From contig NC_045138.2 in the NCBI RefSeq assembly GCF_008831285.2, forward strand, positions 7,717,205 to 7,781,204: a stretch of 64,000 nt of DNA. Direction: 5' to 3'. Within the stretch, counting starts at the first letter, position 1, and every line of letters starts with the position of its first letter. The translations under genes were made by a program, and so were the position numbers. Origin of the DNA: Nymphaea colorata (taxonomy: Eukaryota; Streptophyta; Magnoliopsida; Nymphaeales; Nymphaeaceae). This document shows, in pieces, positions 46,165 through 57,093 of the stretch. Below the pieces are notes generated by a model. That model was not told where the DNA came from. It searched no databases and saw nothing but the letters and a program-made list of their open reading frames with translations.

Positions 46165-47240
46165 TACAGGTATACACATTGTTGTTGGTTTTTCTTTTGT
46201 TTTAGTGAGAGAAACAAAACCATTGAATATGAGCAAAAGACTTTACCTACAAAAACTGGTGCGCATCACTACCCCTCAAGTAGTAAATGCATCTATCTTT
46301 AAATAGCCATTACCTAAGAAAGTAGGTGTAGGGGAAGGAAAGACAAAAGCTTCTCTGCTGCAGAAAAATGAAAATTTCCCTTGAGTCTTTCTAGAGTAAT
46401 AAAAGAGTTGGTTAATTAAGTGATTCGATGGACGCATGGTAGGTAAGATTGGTGCGTGACATTTCACAAGGAACTTGCCAGAAAATTTAGATCACGTCAA
46501 AGGGCAAGTACTGTAGAGGGGAATGCGGGGTCCTTTAAGATAGAGAGAGCATAGAGTTCAATACTTCCTCCTTTTATAACATGAGCCGTGTCCGGGAAAA
46601 GCAGAACATCAATTAAACTTTTGAAGGTGGAAAATCCCAAAATGCATCAAAGGCTCTAGATTCACTTTCTTTTCTCTTTCCAAATTCATCACTTCACCAA
46701 TAACTTAATTCCAAATGCGTCCCCATCTTGTTTCTATTTTCAAAAATGACTTTTTTTTTATTTATACATTTCATGTCTAGTGGAAGAACAAACGGATACT
46801 AAACATGGAAACCAGATCTTGAACTTTCGCTGAATTTCTGAAATTAGATTTTCTTCTCCACGTTATCACAGGCTTTTTGGTGCAAGAAAAGAGAATCTTT
46901 TTCTTGCTTAAGGGAGGAAAAAGTTTGAAGAAAGAAAGCCAGATCACTTATGTGGCAGAGCAAACAAAAATTTTTAATTGAAGGGCACTAATACATGGTG
47001 GCCTAATTTTAGATCCTTTTAAAGGAACTCTGTATGTAGCTAATAAAATGACTAAGAAGCACTACTAAGTAATAACAAATTTCCCGCTTCAACCCAAGCT
47101 TGCACTTAAGCCCTAGAGGTTCCGTCGCTTGCCCGGCAGCATAAAACCCCCAAGGCTCATACCCTTTCTTTTAGTACCTATACATGCTTAGGCTTATAGA
47201 GGAGGTGGACGTCCATGAGAAGCGAACCGACAATTGACTA
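45593..47240. other. Unassigned spacer with microsatellites
   Basis: (TA)n at 46132-46161 next to a CT tract. ACCTCATAAGTCTCTC is doubled at 46016-46031 and 46102-46117. TATGATAATGTACAATCTACA at 46083-46103 is also found at 47879. No gene recognised. Confidence 0.5.
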
Positions 47241-47248
47241 TATGTCAG

Positions 47249-47722
47249 TAGGCCGACAATTGACTCTATGTTAGTAGGCCTGCACATCGAGCCGAACCAA
47301 CTTGGGCTCGACTCGAACTCGATAAAAAAAACTCGGCTCGTGCTCGACCCGTTTATAAACGAGCCAAGTTTGAGCTTACAATGATACTTGAAACGATAAA
47401 CGAATTGAGTTCAAGTTTTAGGAGCTCGACTTGTTTATATTTGACTCACACTCCCAAACCAACACTCTATATAATATTTTTTTATAATTGGTTTCACAAG
47501 TTAGATGAGTTACACGAGTTAATGCTTACACGAGTTGAGCGAGTTAATGATTAAACGAATTAATGTTAAACGAGTTAAATAGGTTAAACGAGTCGAGTTC
47601 GAGCTCAAGCTTGTTATAAGGAGCTCGAGTTGAGTTCGAGCCCACCTCCAGCTGGAGTTTTTGAGCCAAGTAGAGTTCAAGCTTGCCAAACTCTCGCTCC
47701 ACCAGGCTTGTGTGCAGACCTA
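47249..47722. mobile_element. G-family CGAG-rich hAT-type MITE with 8-bp target duplication
   Basis: Right end TGTGCAGACCTA inverts to TAGGTCTGCACA; left end at 47275 reads TAGGCCTGCACATCGAGCC. The flank TATGTCAG occurs at 47241-47248 and 47723-47730. A 26-bp tandem duplication (CGACAATTGACT...GTAGGC) spans the left junction, so TAGGCC appears at both 47249 and 47275; the copy before 47275 is TATGTTAG, a 7/8 match. Interior is full of CGAGCTCG, GAGTTCGAG and AAACGAGTT words. No coding frame. Confidence 0.88.
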
Positions 47723-47849
47723 TATGTCAGGCTCTGACACCTAACACTAACAAGTTATGACCAACATCTTGACTTGGGTGTTAAAGTCTCTTAGAGATGA
47801 CTTATTTTCCTCGTTTTTTATAGCCCTAACAAGACTTAAAGATTTTGCA

Positions 47850-48150
47850 TTAAACAAAGGTAAAATGCTTCATATCATATGATAATGTACAATCTACAAC
47901 TAGAAAATGCCCGACATTTTGATCTTTCCTTCTTCCAAACTGGTGGAGATAAAAACTCTATTGGAAGAGCAGCCATGCGCTGCATTAGATTGACAACAGG
48001 TTAGCTGTTTGTGACCATCATTCTAAGAAAAGTTACTACATTTTTATCTTGTGTATAAATGCAGTTTTAACATCCACAAGATCAGAGCATTATATGAACA
48101 AAAAAAGCCAGCAGACTTTTCTTAGAACATTCGGCCATTCTAAGTAATTC
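47850..48150 (+). repeat. Segmental duplication, copy A, first part
   Basis: GGTAAAATGCTTCATATCAT, ATGATAATGTACAATCTACA, TTGATCTTTCCTTCTTCCA, GCTGTTTGTGACCA and CATCCACAAGATCAGAGC occur in the same order at 49640-49940 with about 75-80 percent identity by eye. Confidence 0.8.
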
Positions 48151-48174
48151 TGCACAAAAGCCACATTCAACAAG

Positions 48175-48432
48175 TTGAGCCAACCCGAACTTGTGTGCTT
48201 AAAATGGACTCGAGTCGAGTTTTAGTTAAGGAATGAACTCGTTTAAGCTGGTGCCACAGAATATGTAGAAGATGTTTCCTTTTATCATAATTTTTTTTTT
48301 TTTTTAAAAGGAAAGTTGCTGCAGTGGGCTTCCTTTTGTCTTAGGTTGAAGGTTCCAGTCTTCTTATGCTCGAGCCGAGCTCGAGCTTTGGGATTTGAAA
48401 CTTTAGCCAAGCTCAGCTCGTGAACACCCATA
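48175..48432. mobile_element. G-family CGAG-rich repeat inside segmental copy A
   Basis: GACTCGAGTCGAG, CTCGAGCCGAGCTCGAGC and a right end GCTCGTGAACACCCATA. It includes a T run near 48290-48305. Left edge is approximate and no target duplication was found. Confidence 0.6.
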
Positions 48433-48849
48433 TAATGGCCGTATTAAGAATGTGCCGAGTTTGACCCATAATGGATCTGACCTAATTCGATTTGGATTTT
48501 AGTTCCATTCGCCCAATGTACCATATCCAAGTCTGTTTAGCTTAAGATCCAATACCTGACTACATGTAAGCATGTTGGATATACACTAGATTTCAGACTC
48601 AAATTTCTTAATCTGGTTTAAAATCATATCCTTTATTCACCAGGCTTGGTTTGAATCAAAGCTGGTAAGTGGATAGAACCAACGTGCTGTTTAGTTCTCT
48701 ATGCAAAAAGGATGGTTATAAAAATGAAATTTGTAAAGATGGGCAGAGGAACATGAACAGCATTTTTTTTTCCCCCAAAGGCCAAACTAGTGAAAAAAAA
48801 AACAAAACAAAAAATGCATTATCGATCAAAAAATTCATTTTTCCTTTTA

Positions 48850-49080
48850 AAAATTTGCTTCCCTGTTTGACTTCAATTATTGATGTTTTCTCACTGCTTG
48901 CTTTCCCTCCGTTTTGTTTTAGATCTCAAATTGCTCAGCCCATATTGACTCATGAGGAGTACATCTTGAGCATGGCAGTGTTTCTGTATAAAATGTCTAA
49001 AAATATACTTATGAGTTATCAATGTGAGAACTCAAAAAATAAAATGACATAAAAATATACATGTTAACCTCAAGAGATAC
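48850..49080 (+). repeat. Segmental duplication, copy A, second part
   Basis: TTCAATTATTGATGTTTTCTCACTGC, CCGTTTTGTTTTAGAT, CACATTGA-like text, ATGAGGAG, AATGTGAGAACTCA and AAAATGACAT follow in the order seen at 52245-52440 (GTGAAAACCCATAAAA etc.). The 127-codon frame at 48669-49052 shows no domain. Confidence 0.7.
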
Positions 49081-49183
49081 ATAAAAATAAATACAAACTA
49101 AAACTAATGTAGCCTTGCCTCTGGACCTATGCATGCTAAACTATGTTAAAGCTGACATCATTTATCCGTTGTTATAGTCCAAA

Positions 49184-49572
49184 TAGGGATGTCAACGAAT
49201 CGGATATGAATCAAATATACTGCTTTTTTTGGATATTCACGTATTTTGATTCGAATTTAGATTTGAGATGAACAAAGGAAAGTCATATCTGAATCTGAAC
49301 CCGAATCTGAATTTCGAACTGAATTTTGCCAATTTTCAAAATGTAAGAGCATTAGATATATGATATTTGTCTAAAAATAAATCCCATCTAAGTCGAATCC
49401 TATCAGATATTTATGTATATCTGAATTCGGATCCAAATCCAACCGGATGTCATTTCATCAATCCGAATATGATCTAATCTTCTAATGAGATATTAATTTT
49501 TTTTTCTCATCCGACTTTTTTGAATTGGTTTGGTTGGATATGTGATTCAAATTGGATATATTGATATCCCTA
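49184..49572. mobile_element. Z-family hAT-type MITE with near-perfect target duplication (copy Z3)
   Basis: Starts TAGGGATGTCAA and ends TTGATATCCCTA (one mismatch in the inverted repeat). Flanks AGTCCAAA (49176-49183) and AGCCCAAA (49573-49580) match in 7 of 8. 389 bp, non-coding. Confidence 0.9.
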
Positions 49573-49639
49573 AGCCCAAACAAAATGACAGGGATACACC
49601 TTGAGTTGTTTTTTCAAAGCCATCAGAAACCCACTTAAA

Positions 49640-49940
49640 TATTTTGCTAAGGTAAAATGCTCCATATCATATGATAATGTACAATGTACAACTAAAATGT
49701 GCCAAATAACTTGATCTTTCCTACTTCCACATTGTTTGCGAAAAGAGATAAAAATATACCGGAAGAGTAGCCCGGTGCTTTAAATTCACCAGAGAATACC
49801 TGTTTGTGACAAATAATCTCACAAAGTTTACCTTTTTTTTAAAATTCTCATGCACAAATATAGTAAGTGGGTTTTTCATGTTCATAAGATCAAAGCGCTA
49901 TATGATAAATAAAGCAACATGAAAACTTTTTCCTCCAAGG
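49640..49940 (+). repeat. Segmental duplication, copy B, first part
   Basis: Counterpart of 47850-48150: GGTAAAATGCTCCATATCAT, ATGATAATGTACAATGTACA, TTGATCTTTCCTACTTCCA, CTGTTTGTGACAAA, TTCATAAGATCAAAGCGC. Confidence 0.8.
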
Positions 49941-50059
49941 CCAACATTGGCATTGAGAATCCAAAATTGCATGCAGCTTTTTCTATTTAAAAATGTACCA
50001 TGGTAAAAATCCAACCACGGTTAATCTGATTCAAATTTGAGGTGACCAAAGACAGACAG

Positions 50060-50490
50060 GGTGGGCAAAGGGCTCGGTAATCGATGAAAAGTCGGGTATC
50101 CCGTACGTAATGCCCGGGTTTAGGTTGGCTATTTGACATTCAGATTAGTCCGATAAAAAGCCCTTGCTGGATCAAGCTTGTTTAAGCATGGTATTGAGGA
50201 CCCTACCTTGTCCGATATGCATTTAAAACTCATCTCTACATTTATATATATATATATTATTTTCATATATATAAAAGCTAACCTGCTTAAGCCGGAGTAG
50301 ATTGCTATTCTGCACAGCTCTTTCCTCTAAACATTATCTCACTTTGCTCAACCAAGATTTGAAGGAGAACAGAGCTTAATTCTGCTAACGTGGTGACGCT
50401 TAAATTCTTGCAAAATATTGTTGATCAGCCAATCTTCATTATGATTAATCGGCTCTAAGAGGCGTATGGACTTGAGATGAATTGTTCACC
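50060..50490. other. Possible P-like fragment and unassigned spacer in copy B
   Basis: GGTGGGCAAAGGGCTCGG, GTCGGGTATCCCG and GCCCGGGTTTAGG resemble the P element at 23394 but ends and target duplication are not visible. Then AT-rich DNA with (TA)n at 50242-50256. Confidence 0.4.
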
Positions 50491-50493
50491 TCT

Positions 50494-50875
50494 AGTTATG
50501 GTCACAAACAATACGTTTTTTTTTTCAAGAAAAAATGAAAAAACACGTGATAAAAAAAATTGGCGTTTAAAACTTAAAAAACGTGTTTTTTTGAAAAAAA
50601 AAAATGTTAAAAACGAAAAAAACTAAAAAACTCGCTTTAATGCGTTTTTTTTACATTTTTTCCTTTTTTTTCATTTTTTAATTCAAAACAAGTTTTTTTT
50701 TCATTTTTCATTTTTGTTTGTTACAAATGTACTTATTTTTTTGATATTTGTGTTATTATTTTTTTACTTATTTTTAGTTTTTTTTAATTCTTAAAAACTT
50801 ACCATATTTTTCTCATTTTTTTCAACCTTACAGTATTATACCAAGAAAAAAAAAAAGTCCTTGTTTAAAAGTCGA
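50494..50875. mobile_element. W-family element (copy W2)
   Basis: Left end AGTTATGGTCACAAACAATA; interior AAAAACGTGTTTTTTTG and CGCTTTAATGCGTTTTTTTT; right side TATTATACCAAGAAAAA and CTTGTTTAAAAGTCGAG. The outermost right end is lost. Confidence 0.7.
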
Positions 50876-51306
50876 GCAAGTTTTATTTATCCAACCTGGC
50901 CAACAGATTTATTGTCCGTGCATCCGAAATTCAGATATACCATCTCGCATTACAGGTCTTTCGATATTGTGTGTTGGTGACAAAATGAGATCAGAATGTA
51001 AATCTGCTGCAACAGAAAGGCAAATTCAAACTTCATTCAAACAAGGCAAATTCCTCTGCTGAAAGGGAGGACTCGCAACAGATCGATCCAAAATTTAATA
51101 TCACCAATGAACGTAGTCACTGGTTTTCAACCATCCGCATCTCACTCACCAGCATGTGTTCTTTGTCTCCTTCATAGTCCATAGGCTGTGATAGTAAAAG
51201 ATGTTCAACGTCTGAACATCATACCTTGAAAAACAAATTAGCTACCAAGCTCTGTTCGTATCATCCACCATTGATAGACCAACTCCTCCCTCCTTGTATG
51301 GTCTGC

Positions 51307-51690
51307 AGTAGTCACAAAAAATGCGTTATTTTCAAAGAAAAAAAACGCCAGAAAATGAAATTCCATTTAAAACTAAAAAAAACACGTTTTTTTGAAAAAA
51401 AATGTGAAAAACGAAAAATACGTTTTTTCCATTTTTTTTAATGCGTTTTAACACTTTTTTTCATTTTTTTACTTTTTTTTTTAATGCCAAACAGTTTTCT
51501 TTTCATTTTTTATTTGTTGCAAATCTACTTATCTTTTGACATTTATCTTATTATTATCTCACTTATTTTATTTTTTTTTATTTTTAGTTTTTAATTTTTT
51601 TAAATTACTCTTTTTTTCTCATATTTTTCAAGTCCACTGTATTATATTCGAGAAAAAACCTCCTTGTTTAAAACTCCGAGACAAAGTATA
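51307..51690. mobile_element. W-family element (copy W3)
   Basis: Left AGTAGTCACAAAAAATGCG; interior AAAAAACACGTTTTTTTG and TTTAATGCGTTTTAACAC; right TTGTTTAAAACTCCGAGAC. It lies 430 bp from W2 in the same orientation. Confidence 0.72.
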
Positions 51691-51770
51691 TTGAAGGCAC
51701 TTCAACGTCTAAGAAAATTAGAAAATTACGTTAGTAAAAAGAAGAATCAGCTAAGCACTAAAAGAATAAA

Positions 51771-52202
51771 AAGGGAATTCAAAGAGTAGAATATTAAATT
51801 TGATCTGATTTGAACAGGATCTCCGATCGATCCAATCTGAACAAATCGGATATGAAAAAAAAAAGAAATTAATATCTGATCAAGACATTAGATCAGATTC
51901 GGATTTAAAACATAGCATCCGATCAGATCGGATTCGGATACAGATTCGGATCAGATTTATTTTTAGATAAATATCCAGTCTCTATTGCTATTAAATTTTG
52001 AAAATTGGTAAAATCAGGTTCAAAGCAGGATTCAGATTTGAATATAAAAACAAAAATCGAATTCAGATTGTAAAATCAGATTTTGGATTCAGATTCATAT
52101 ATAACTTTTCTTTATTCAAATTTGAATCTGAACATATGAATATTAGAATAATCGGATATGATTAAGAATATCTGATCGAAATTCGATCCGTTGACATCTC
52201 TA
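51771..52202. mobile_element. Z-family hAT-type MITE, left end decayed (copy Z4)
   Basis: The right end TTGACATCTCTA is clear. The left end may be AAGGGAATTCAA (9 of 12 matches to the family terminus). Interior AGATCAGATTCGGATTTAAA, GGATTCGGATACAGATTCGG as in Z2. No target duplication. Confidence 0.78.
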
Positions 52203-52244
52203 ATCATGGTTATGAATTGAGAAATGCATTTATTTTCTAAAATT

Positions 52245-52440
52245 TACTTGATTTATTTTCAATTACTGTTTTGTCACTGCTAACATCCTGAGGTCTTATC
52301 GTTTCCCCCATTTCGTTTTAGATATGTTCAACACATGATGATGACACATGAGGCGCCTGAGTAACGGTAGTAGTTCTGTGTCATGTACATGTAAATATAT
52401 GGTCATTAATGTGAAAACCCATAAAAATAGCATCAAATAA
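52245..52440 (+). repeat. Segmental duplication, copy B, second part
   Basis: Diverged counterpart of 48850-49080: TTTCAATTACTG, GTCACTGC, CATTTCGTTTTAGATAT, ACACATGAGG, AATGTGAAAACCCATAAAAA. Confidence 0.65.
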
Positions 52441-52553
52441 AAGGACACAAACCTGGACACGTGAATTTTTTATGTTTGAAGAAAATTTGTGCCTAAAAAT
52501 GAAAGGCTGAACAAAAATTCCACAAAAAAGGGTACGCGGTACTAAATACCTAA

Positions 52554-55500
52554 GACGTCATTTGATGTCATAGGACACGCACAAAAGAGGACACGCTTAT
52601 CTTTTTTTTTTTCATCAAACGCTGGACACAGGACATGCTGAACATGAAGAATGAATAGAACACTTCCTCCCACTCCCAACCTCGAGCCCCCGACCTCCAT
52701 CCCTCAACCTTCTCTCCTCCTCCATCTCCGCCCCTGAACTGCCTTTCTCCTCTATCTCTATCTCTGCACCTGTCCCAGTCGTCTTTCTCTCCTTTTCCTC
52801 CTTCTCGCCCCCGTGCTGCCCTTCTCGCCCCACGTGCTGCCTTTGGTCGAACAGAAATAGGTGAGCGTTTCCTTCTTTTTTTTGTTTTTGTTAATCTTCT
52901 CTTCTCCTACCTGCCCATCGCCCTTCCCCTCTCCGATGGATTTGGGTGCTCAGACGAATTTTCGATCTTCAGAAAGAGGAGAGCATTCGCAGTGGCCCCT
53001 GAGGAAGGGGACGTCACGCCTCCTTTTCTTGACGTCGCAGACTCTGCTCCGCCTGAGGAACCATCGCTGCGCCTCTCTGCTCCGCCCGAGGAATCGGCAC
53101 AGGTGACTACATTGAAGATTTTGGGTTTTGCATTTTTTCCTTGTACAGTGCAAAGATTGATTTTATTTTGGTTGTGGACCTGAAAAACGAGGCGCAGTCC
53201 GGCCTCATCCTCTTCGCTCGCTGCTCGTCTAAAAGTTGTTTGTGCCTGAGGAATCGTCGCCCACCATCGAATCACTTGTCAATCACGTAGGTAAATACAT
53301 TGCAGAGAACCTCCGGCTCTTTGGTTTCGTACTATTAAATGCTTGTATTGTTTCGTGCCTACGAACCAATGTTATAGATCACGTTGTCTATCTTATATCA
53401 AGAATCCAGAAATTGCCCAAGCACTTGGATGCTAGACGTTATGAAGATGCTAGACGTTATAGACGAACGCCACTGTGGCTATGATTGGGAACTCGTATTT
53501 GGTTGGTATTGAAGTTCGATTGCAGAATCTGCCGACTGCACCACTCTTTGGACGGTTTAATATGAACGGAGGTGCAGGACGAAATAGGAATAGAGAGGAA
53601 GAGGCTCTTGGTAACAAGAGATTGAGCTATGCTTCTATGAATGTTCATGTATGAATGTGTAAAGCAACCAGTTTATTTATATGACTAGTTGGGCTAGGAT
53701 TTTATGTAGCTGGAATCCAGCTATTTCTGGTCAGTACCAGATACATTTTTTTCATAGACTATTCATATAATTTTAGAAATCTAAACATGGAAATTGATGT
53801 GGCAAGAGCATACCTCCGTATAGATTTTCATATTAGAAGAGGTAAATATCTTATTTTGAGGGCCTATTTTGTTAATAAATCTATTTTTTCTATATTCTTG
53901 CTGATTTTAATGTTGATAAGTTTGCTGCTGGGAAATACGCTAGACTTCCAGCTTTATGTTTCTATATCTATTCTCAGTTTGCAAGGTTGGAGGAAATTAA
54001 AGGTTCAGTTCAGTTCGTTCAGTCTTGTATCTTCAACTCGTCTTTCGTAGTGCAGAATAAAACTAACAAGTGTTTTATGAATAATGCCGAAATTTATTTA
54101 AGGTGATTTTTAATCTTCCGATGGAAAGAAAGTGACTTTAGATGGTTCGGCGTATACTTCTCTGTGTTCAAGTTCTCAATCAGATCAATCAGTTGCTGCT
54201 TAGTTTAGCAACACTAATCAGCAACTGGTATTACATAGAAATTCATACGTTCTTATCATAAGTACAGGCACATAGTTGTACATTGTAATTTTTCTTTTAT
54301 AATTGTTCATTTTGCTGTTTGCTCAGGATTTCTATATTTCTATGGTTCTTCATTTCTACGCTTCCCTAGTGCCATTTGATTTTGATTTGAATCTCAATTC
54401 TCATCAACTCATGCTATCTTTCTCCATATGATCTGAATCTCAACTACAGTCCCTGCTTATAGAAATTCAATGCTGCCTAAGGAAATATGTGTACAAAACA
54501 TTTCTCATTGGGGCATCTGAATGTGAATCATGTGATACACTAGTAAAGTTGCATAACAATTAAAATTTAGAAAGATCATCTGAGGCTGCTTGATTGCCTG
54601 TTTCACTTGGAGCAACCTTGGCAAATCAGCTAGCATTCATTCATTTTAGTTGTGTGTTGCCTTTTCTGGGAGCCTGTTAAATAAGAATAACCCAATTATA
54701 TGTGTTTTGTCTTGATTGAGGACTACCGGTCACTTTTCTTTGTCGCATTATATTTTGTTATTCACATCAAAGCTCCAATATGCAGCTTGTTTGTTTTAAT
54801 TATATTTGATTATTTTAATATTTTATGATGATAATCTAATTATTTGTTTGTCTTTTAAATTTCTGAAATGCAGGAACTAGACGGTGATGCATCTTCTAAA
54901 GTATTACATGGATTTGATGAGAAGCGTAGTGTGCAGGACAGAAGACTAGTTATCTAGCAAGTTGTCATAGTTGTTTTTGTTTTATGGTTTACAACAATTG
55001 AATATTTTAAACAATTTGTATTTTGTAGTTTTAGTTGATACTGGTGACTATATAGATGTTTAAACATTGTACAATAATAATGTTTTGTTATATATATATG
55101 AATGTATTGAAATAGTTGATTTTGCTATAATATTATGAATCGTGTTATCGAATGTACTGATTTGCATATAATTTGATTTGAAATTTATACTTGTTTTGAT
55201 ATAACATGTTCAAAAAATAAGATATCATATAGTGGATAGAACAAATATAATAGCCAAAATTGATTAAAGAAGAACAAATATAAACAAACACCAAACAGGA
55301 ATTAACCATGGAAGACACAAACATCGGACAGAATAGATAGATCGGATAAGACAAAGACAAACATCAGACAGAACAGACAAAATATACACACACGAAACAA
55401 ACGCTAGACAAGAAGAACATAGTGTTCTGTTCTTAAAATTATCAAACGGTGGACAAGAAACACCATTGTCAACAAGAAACACCATTGTCAATGAAAACAA

Positions 55501-55566
55501 AACAATAGTGTAATGGACAGGATGTCCTGTCTATCCTGTCCCAGTGGACAGCGATCAAACGTCGTG
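52554..55566. mobile_element. Candidate 3-kb TIR transposon carrying exon-like sequence
   Basis: Left end GACGTCATTTGATG is preceded by TAA (52551-52553); right end CGATCAAACGTCGTG is followed by TAA (55567-55569). Ten of 12 bases match between ACGTCATTTGAT and the inverse ACGACGTTTGAT, and a 3-bp TAA duplication would fit the PIF/Harbinger group. Inside, 52640-52850 is a CT-rich leader-like block ending at a GTGAGC donor-like site (52861). Then comes GC-rich text with three diverged CCTGAGGAATCG-like repeats (53057, 53085, 53246), 1.5 kb of intron-like DNA, and an exon-like end at 54873-54957 after a good acceptor, coding ELDGDASSKVLHGFDEKRSV and a stop. No transposase is recognised. Short inverted ends and a 3-bp duplication can arise by chance. 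Confidence 0.45.
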
Positions 55567-56127
55567 TAAGGTTAGTATCCTTGCCCACGGTGTTCATATA
55601 TACAAAAAGCATAATTCACAAAGGGGTACCTAAGTTTTAACTCATTTACAAATGAGTGCTTAGCTTTTCAACTTTTTCATCTGCCCACTTAGATGTTACA
55701 GGAATACATGAAACATACTTATGCTCATCACCATCCATCTATCCATAGTTAGACCTGAAATATATAGTCAGATAGAACGCCAAAGCTACCCTGAAGAGGT
55801 TGTTGGATAGCAGGAATACTTTGTGAATGCACCAGGAGACTCATTTAGATTGAGACAGATTCATGTATCATTTGAACAATTGTACCATGAATTTACCCCA
55901 ATCATTGGGTCGAATCCATAGCCCCCAACCTAGTTCATTTGTGTATGTCATTGGTCCCATTTTGCATATGCTTTGAATTCATTAATTTTTTCCATTTTAT
56001 GGAGATTGGTTTTCTCTAACCTAAATCATTTCAAGAAGTGGGAGTTTTTTTTTTTCTTTTTTTATTTTATAAAAAAGGTCTCGAAAGCCAGGAGCACAAG
56101 CAAAGGGGGGCAGCATTAATTGGTTTG

Positions 56128-56129
<2 letters not shown>
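55567..56129. other. Unassigned spacer
   Basis: No gene or repeat recognised. Confidence 0.5.

Positions 56130-56199
<70 letters not shown>
56130..56199. repeat. (TA)n microsatellite, about 35 units
   Basis: Uninterrupted; frames across it on both strands are artefacts. Confidence 0.98.
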
Positions 56200-56201
<2 letters not shown>

Positions 56202-56340
56202 CCTACTAACATTTTCAAAAATCTCAGGTTGCCCCATGTAAAAATTTTTAAAAAATTTTATTTAGTGGTAGCATAACTGTTCAATCCTCTAAAGATGATC
56301 CTATTTTTACAAGGTGGCTCTGCCTTTTAGAGCTAATTCT

Positions 56341-56405
56341 CAGTCCCGTGCTATTGTGGCCTTGTAGTGAACTACAGTCCCGTGCTATTGTGGCCTTGTA
56401 GTGAA
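56341..56405 (+). repeat. Perfect 34-bp tandem duplication
   Basis: CAGTCCCGTGCTATTGTGGC and the following CTTGTAGTGAA occur at 56341-56371 and 56375-56405 with no mismatch, spaced by CTA, so the repeat period is 34 bp. Confidence 0.95.
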
Positions 56406-57051
56406 GATCCCCACTTCCACAATTAAAACCGTGGAACTTACCAAAGCATTCTAAATAATGGGATGAACTTCCTTGCGAGGATTGTACAAATCAAGCCTAG
56501 TACAAACCGACATGGCATGCATGAGCTGACTTCTGTCCGTCAATCGATATATCATGTCAACCAGAAAACTGACCGCATTCACAAGATACTTGTGCGCGGA
56601 TTAAGTGCATTATTTTTCTTGTTTAATGTCGAGAATTGAATATTAAAGTAAGAAAGATATTGATAAAATAATTAAGTTAAGTTTTCATTATTATTGGAAA
56701 TCTAGAGTTGATTGATGTTTCTGAAGTTTAGGCTATAAGAAGGATGATGATCATCATATATATTTTTATTTACTGGTGTCTGTACTAGAGACGGTTTTTC
56801 TATTGTTATATATATATATATTTACTTAGTCCATGTTCTTTGAAATAAGTTCATTATTTTTTTTTTAACATCAAATTGTGATGCACAGTAACCAATTGAA
56901 TTTACAAGCACTAGATCTTCTTTATTTAAGTATTGATTAATGTGCTGGTTCGAGCATTGACTCAGGGAAGAAGGTACAGGATATTTCCCTTTTTTCAGGA
57001 ACATACATAATCACCATTGGTGCCCTCATTGAGGTAGTTTTGCCTTTGTGT

Positions 57052-57093
<42 letters not shown>

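Noticed and set aside
47850-49940. LTR retrotransposon with LTRs at 47850 and 49640
   Set aside because: The repeats lack TG...CA ends, no primer-binding site or gag-pol frame lies between them, and the similarity continues beyond in collinear fashion, which fits a segmental duplication better.
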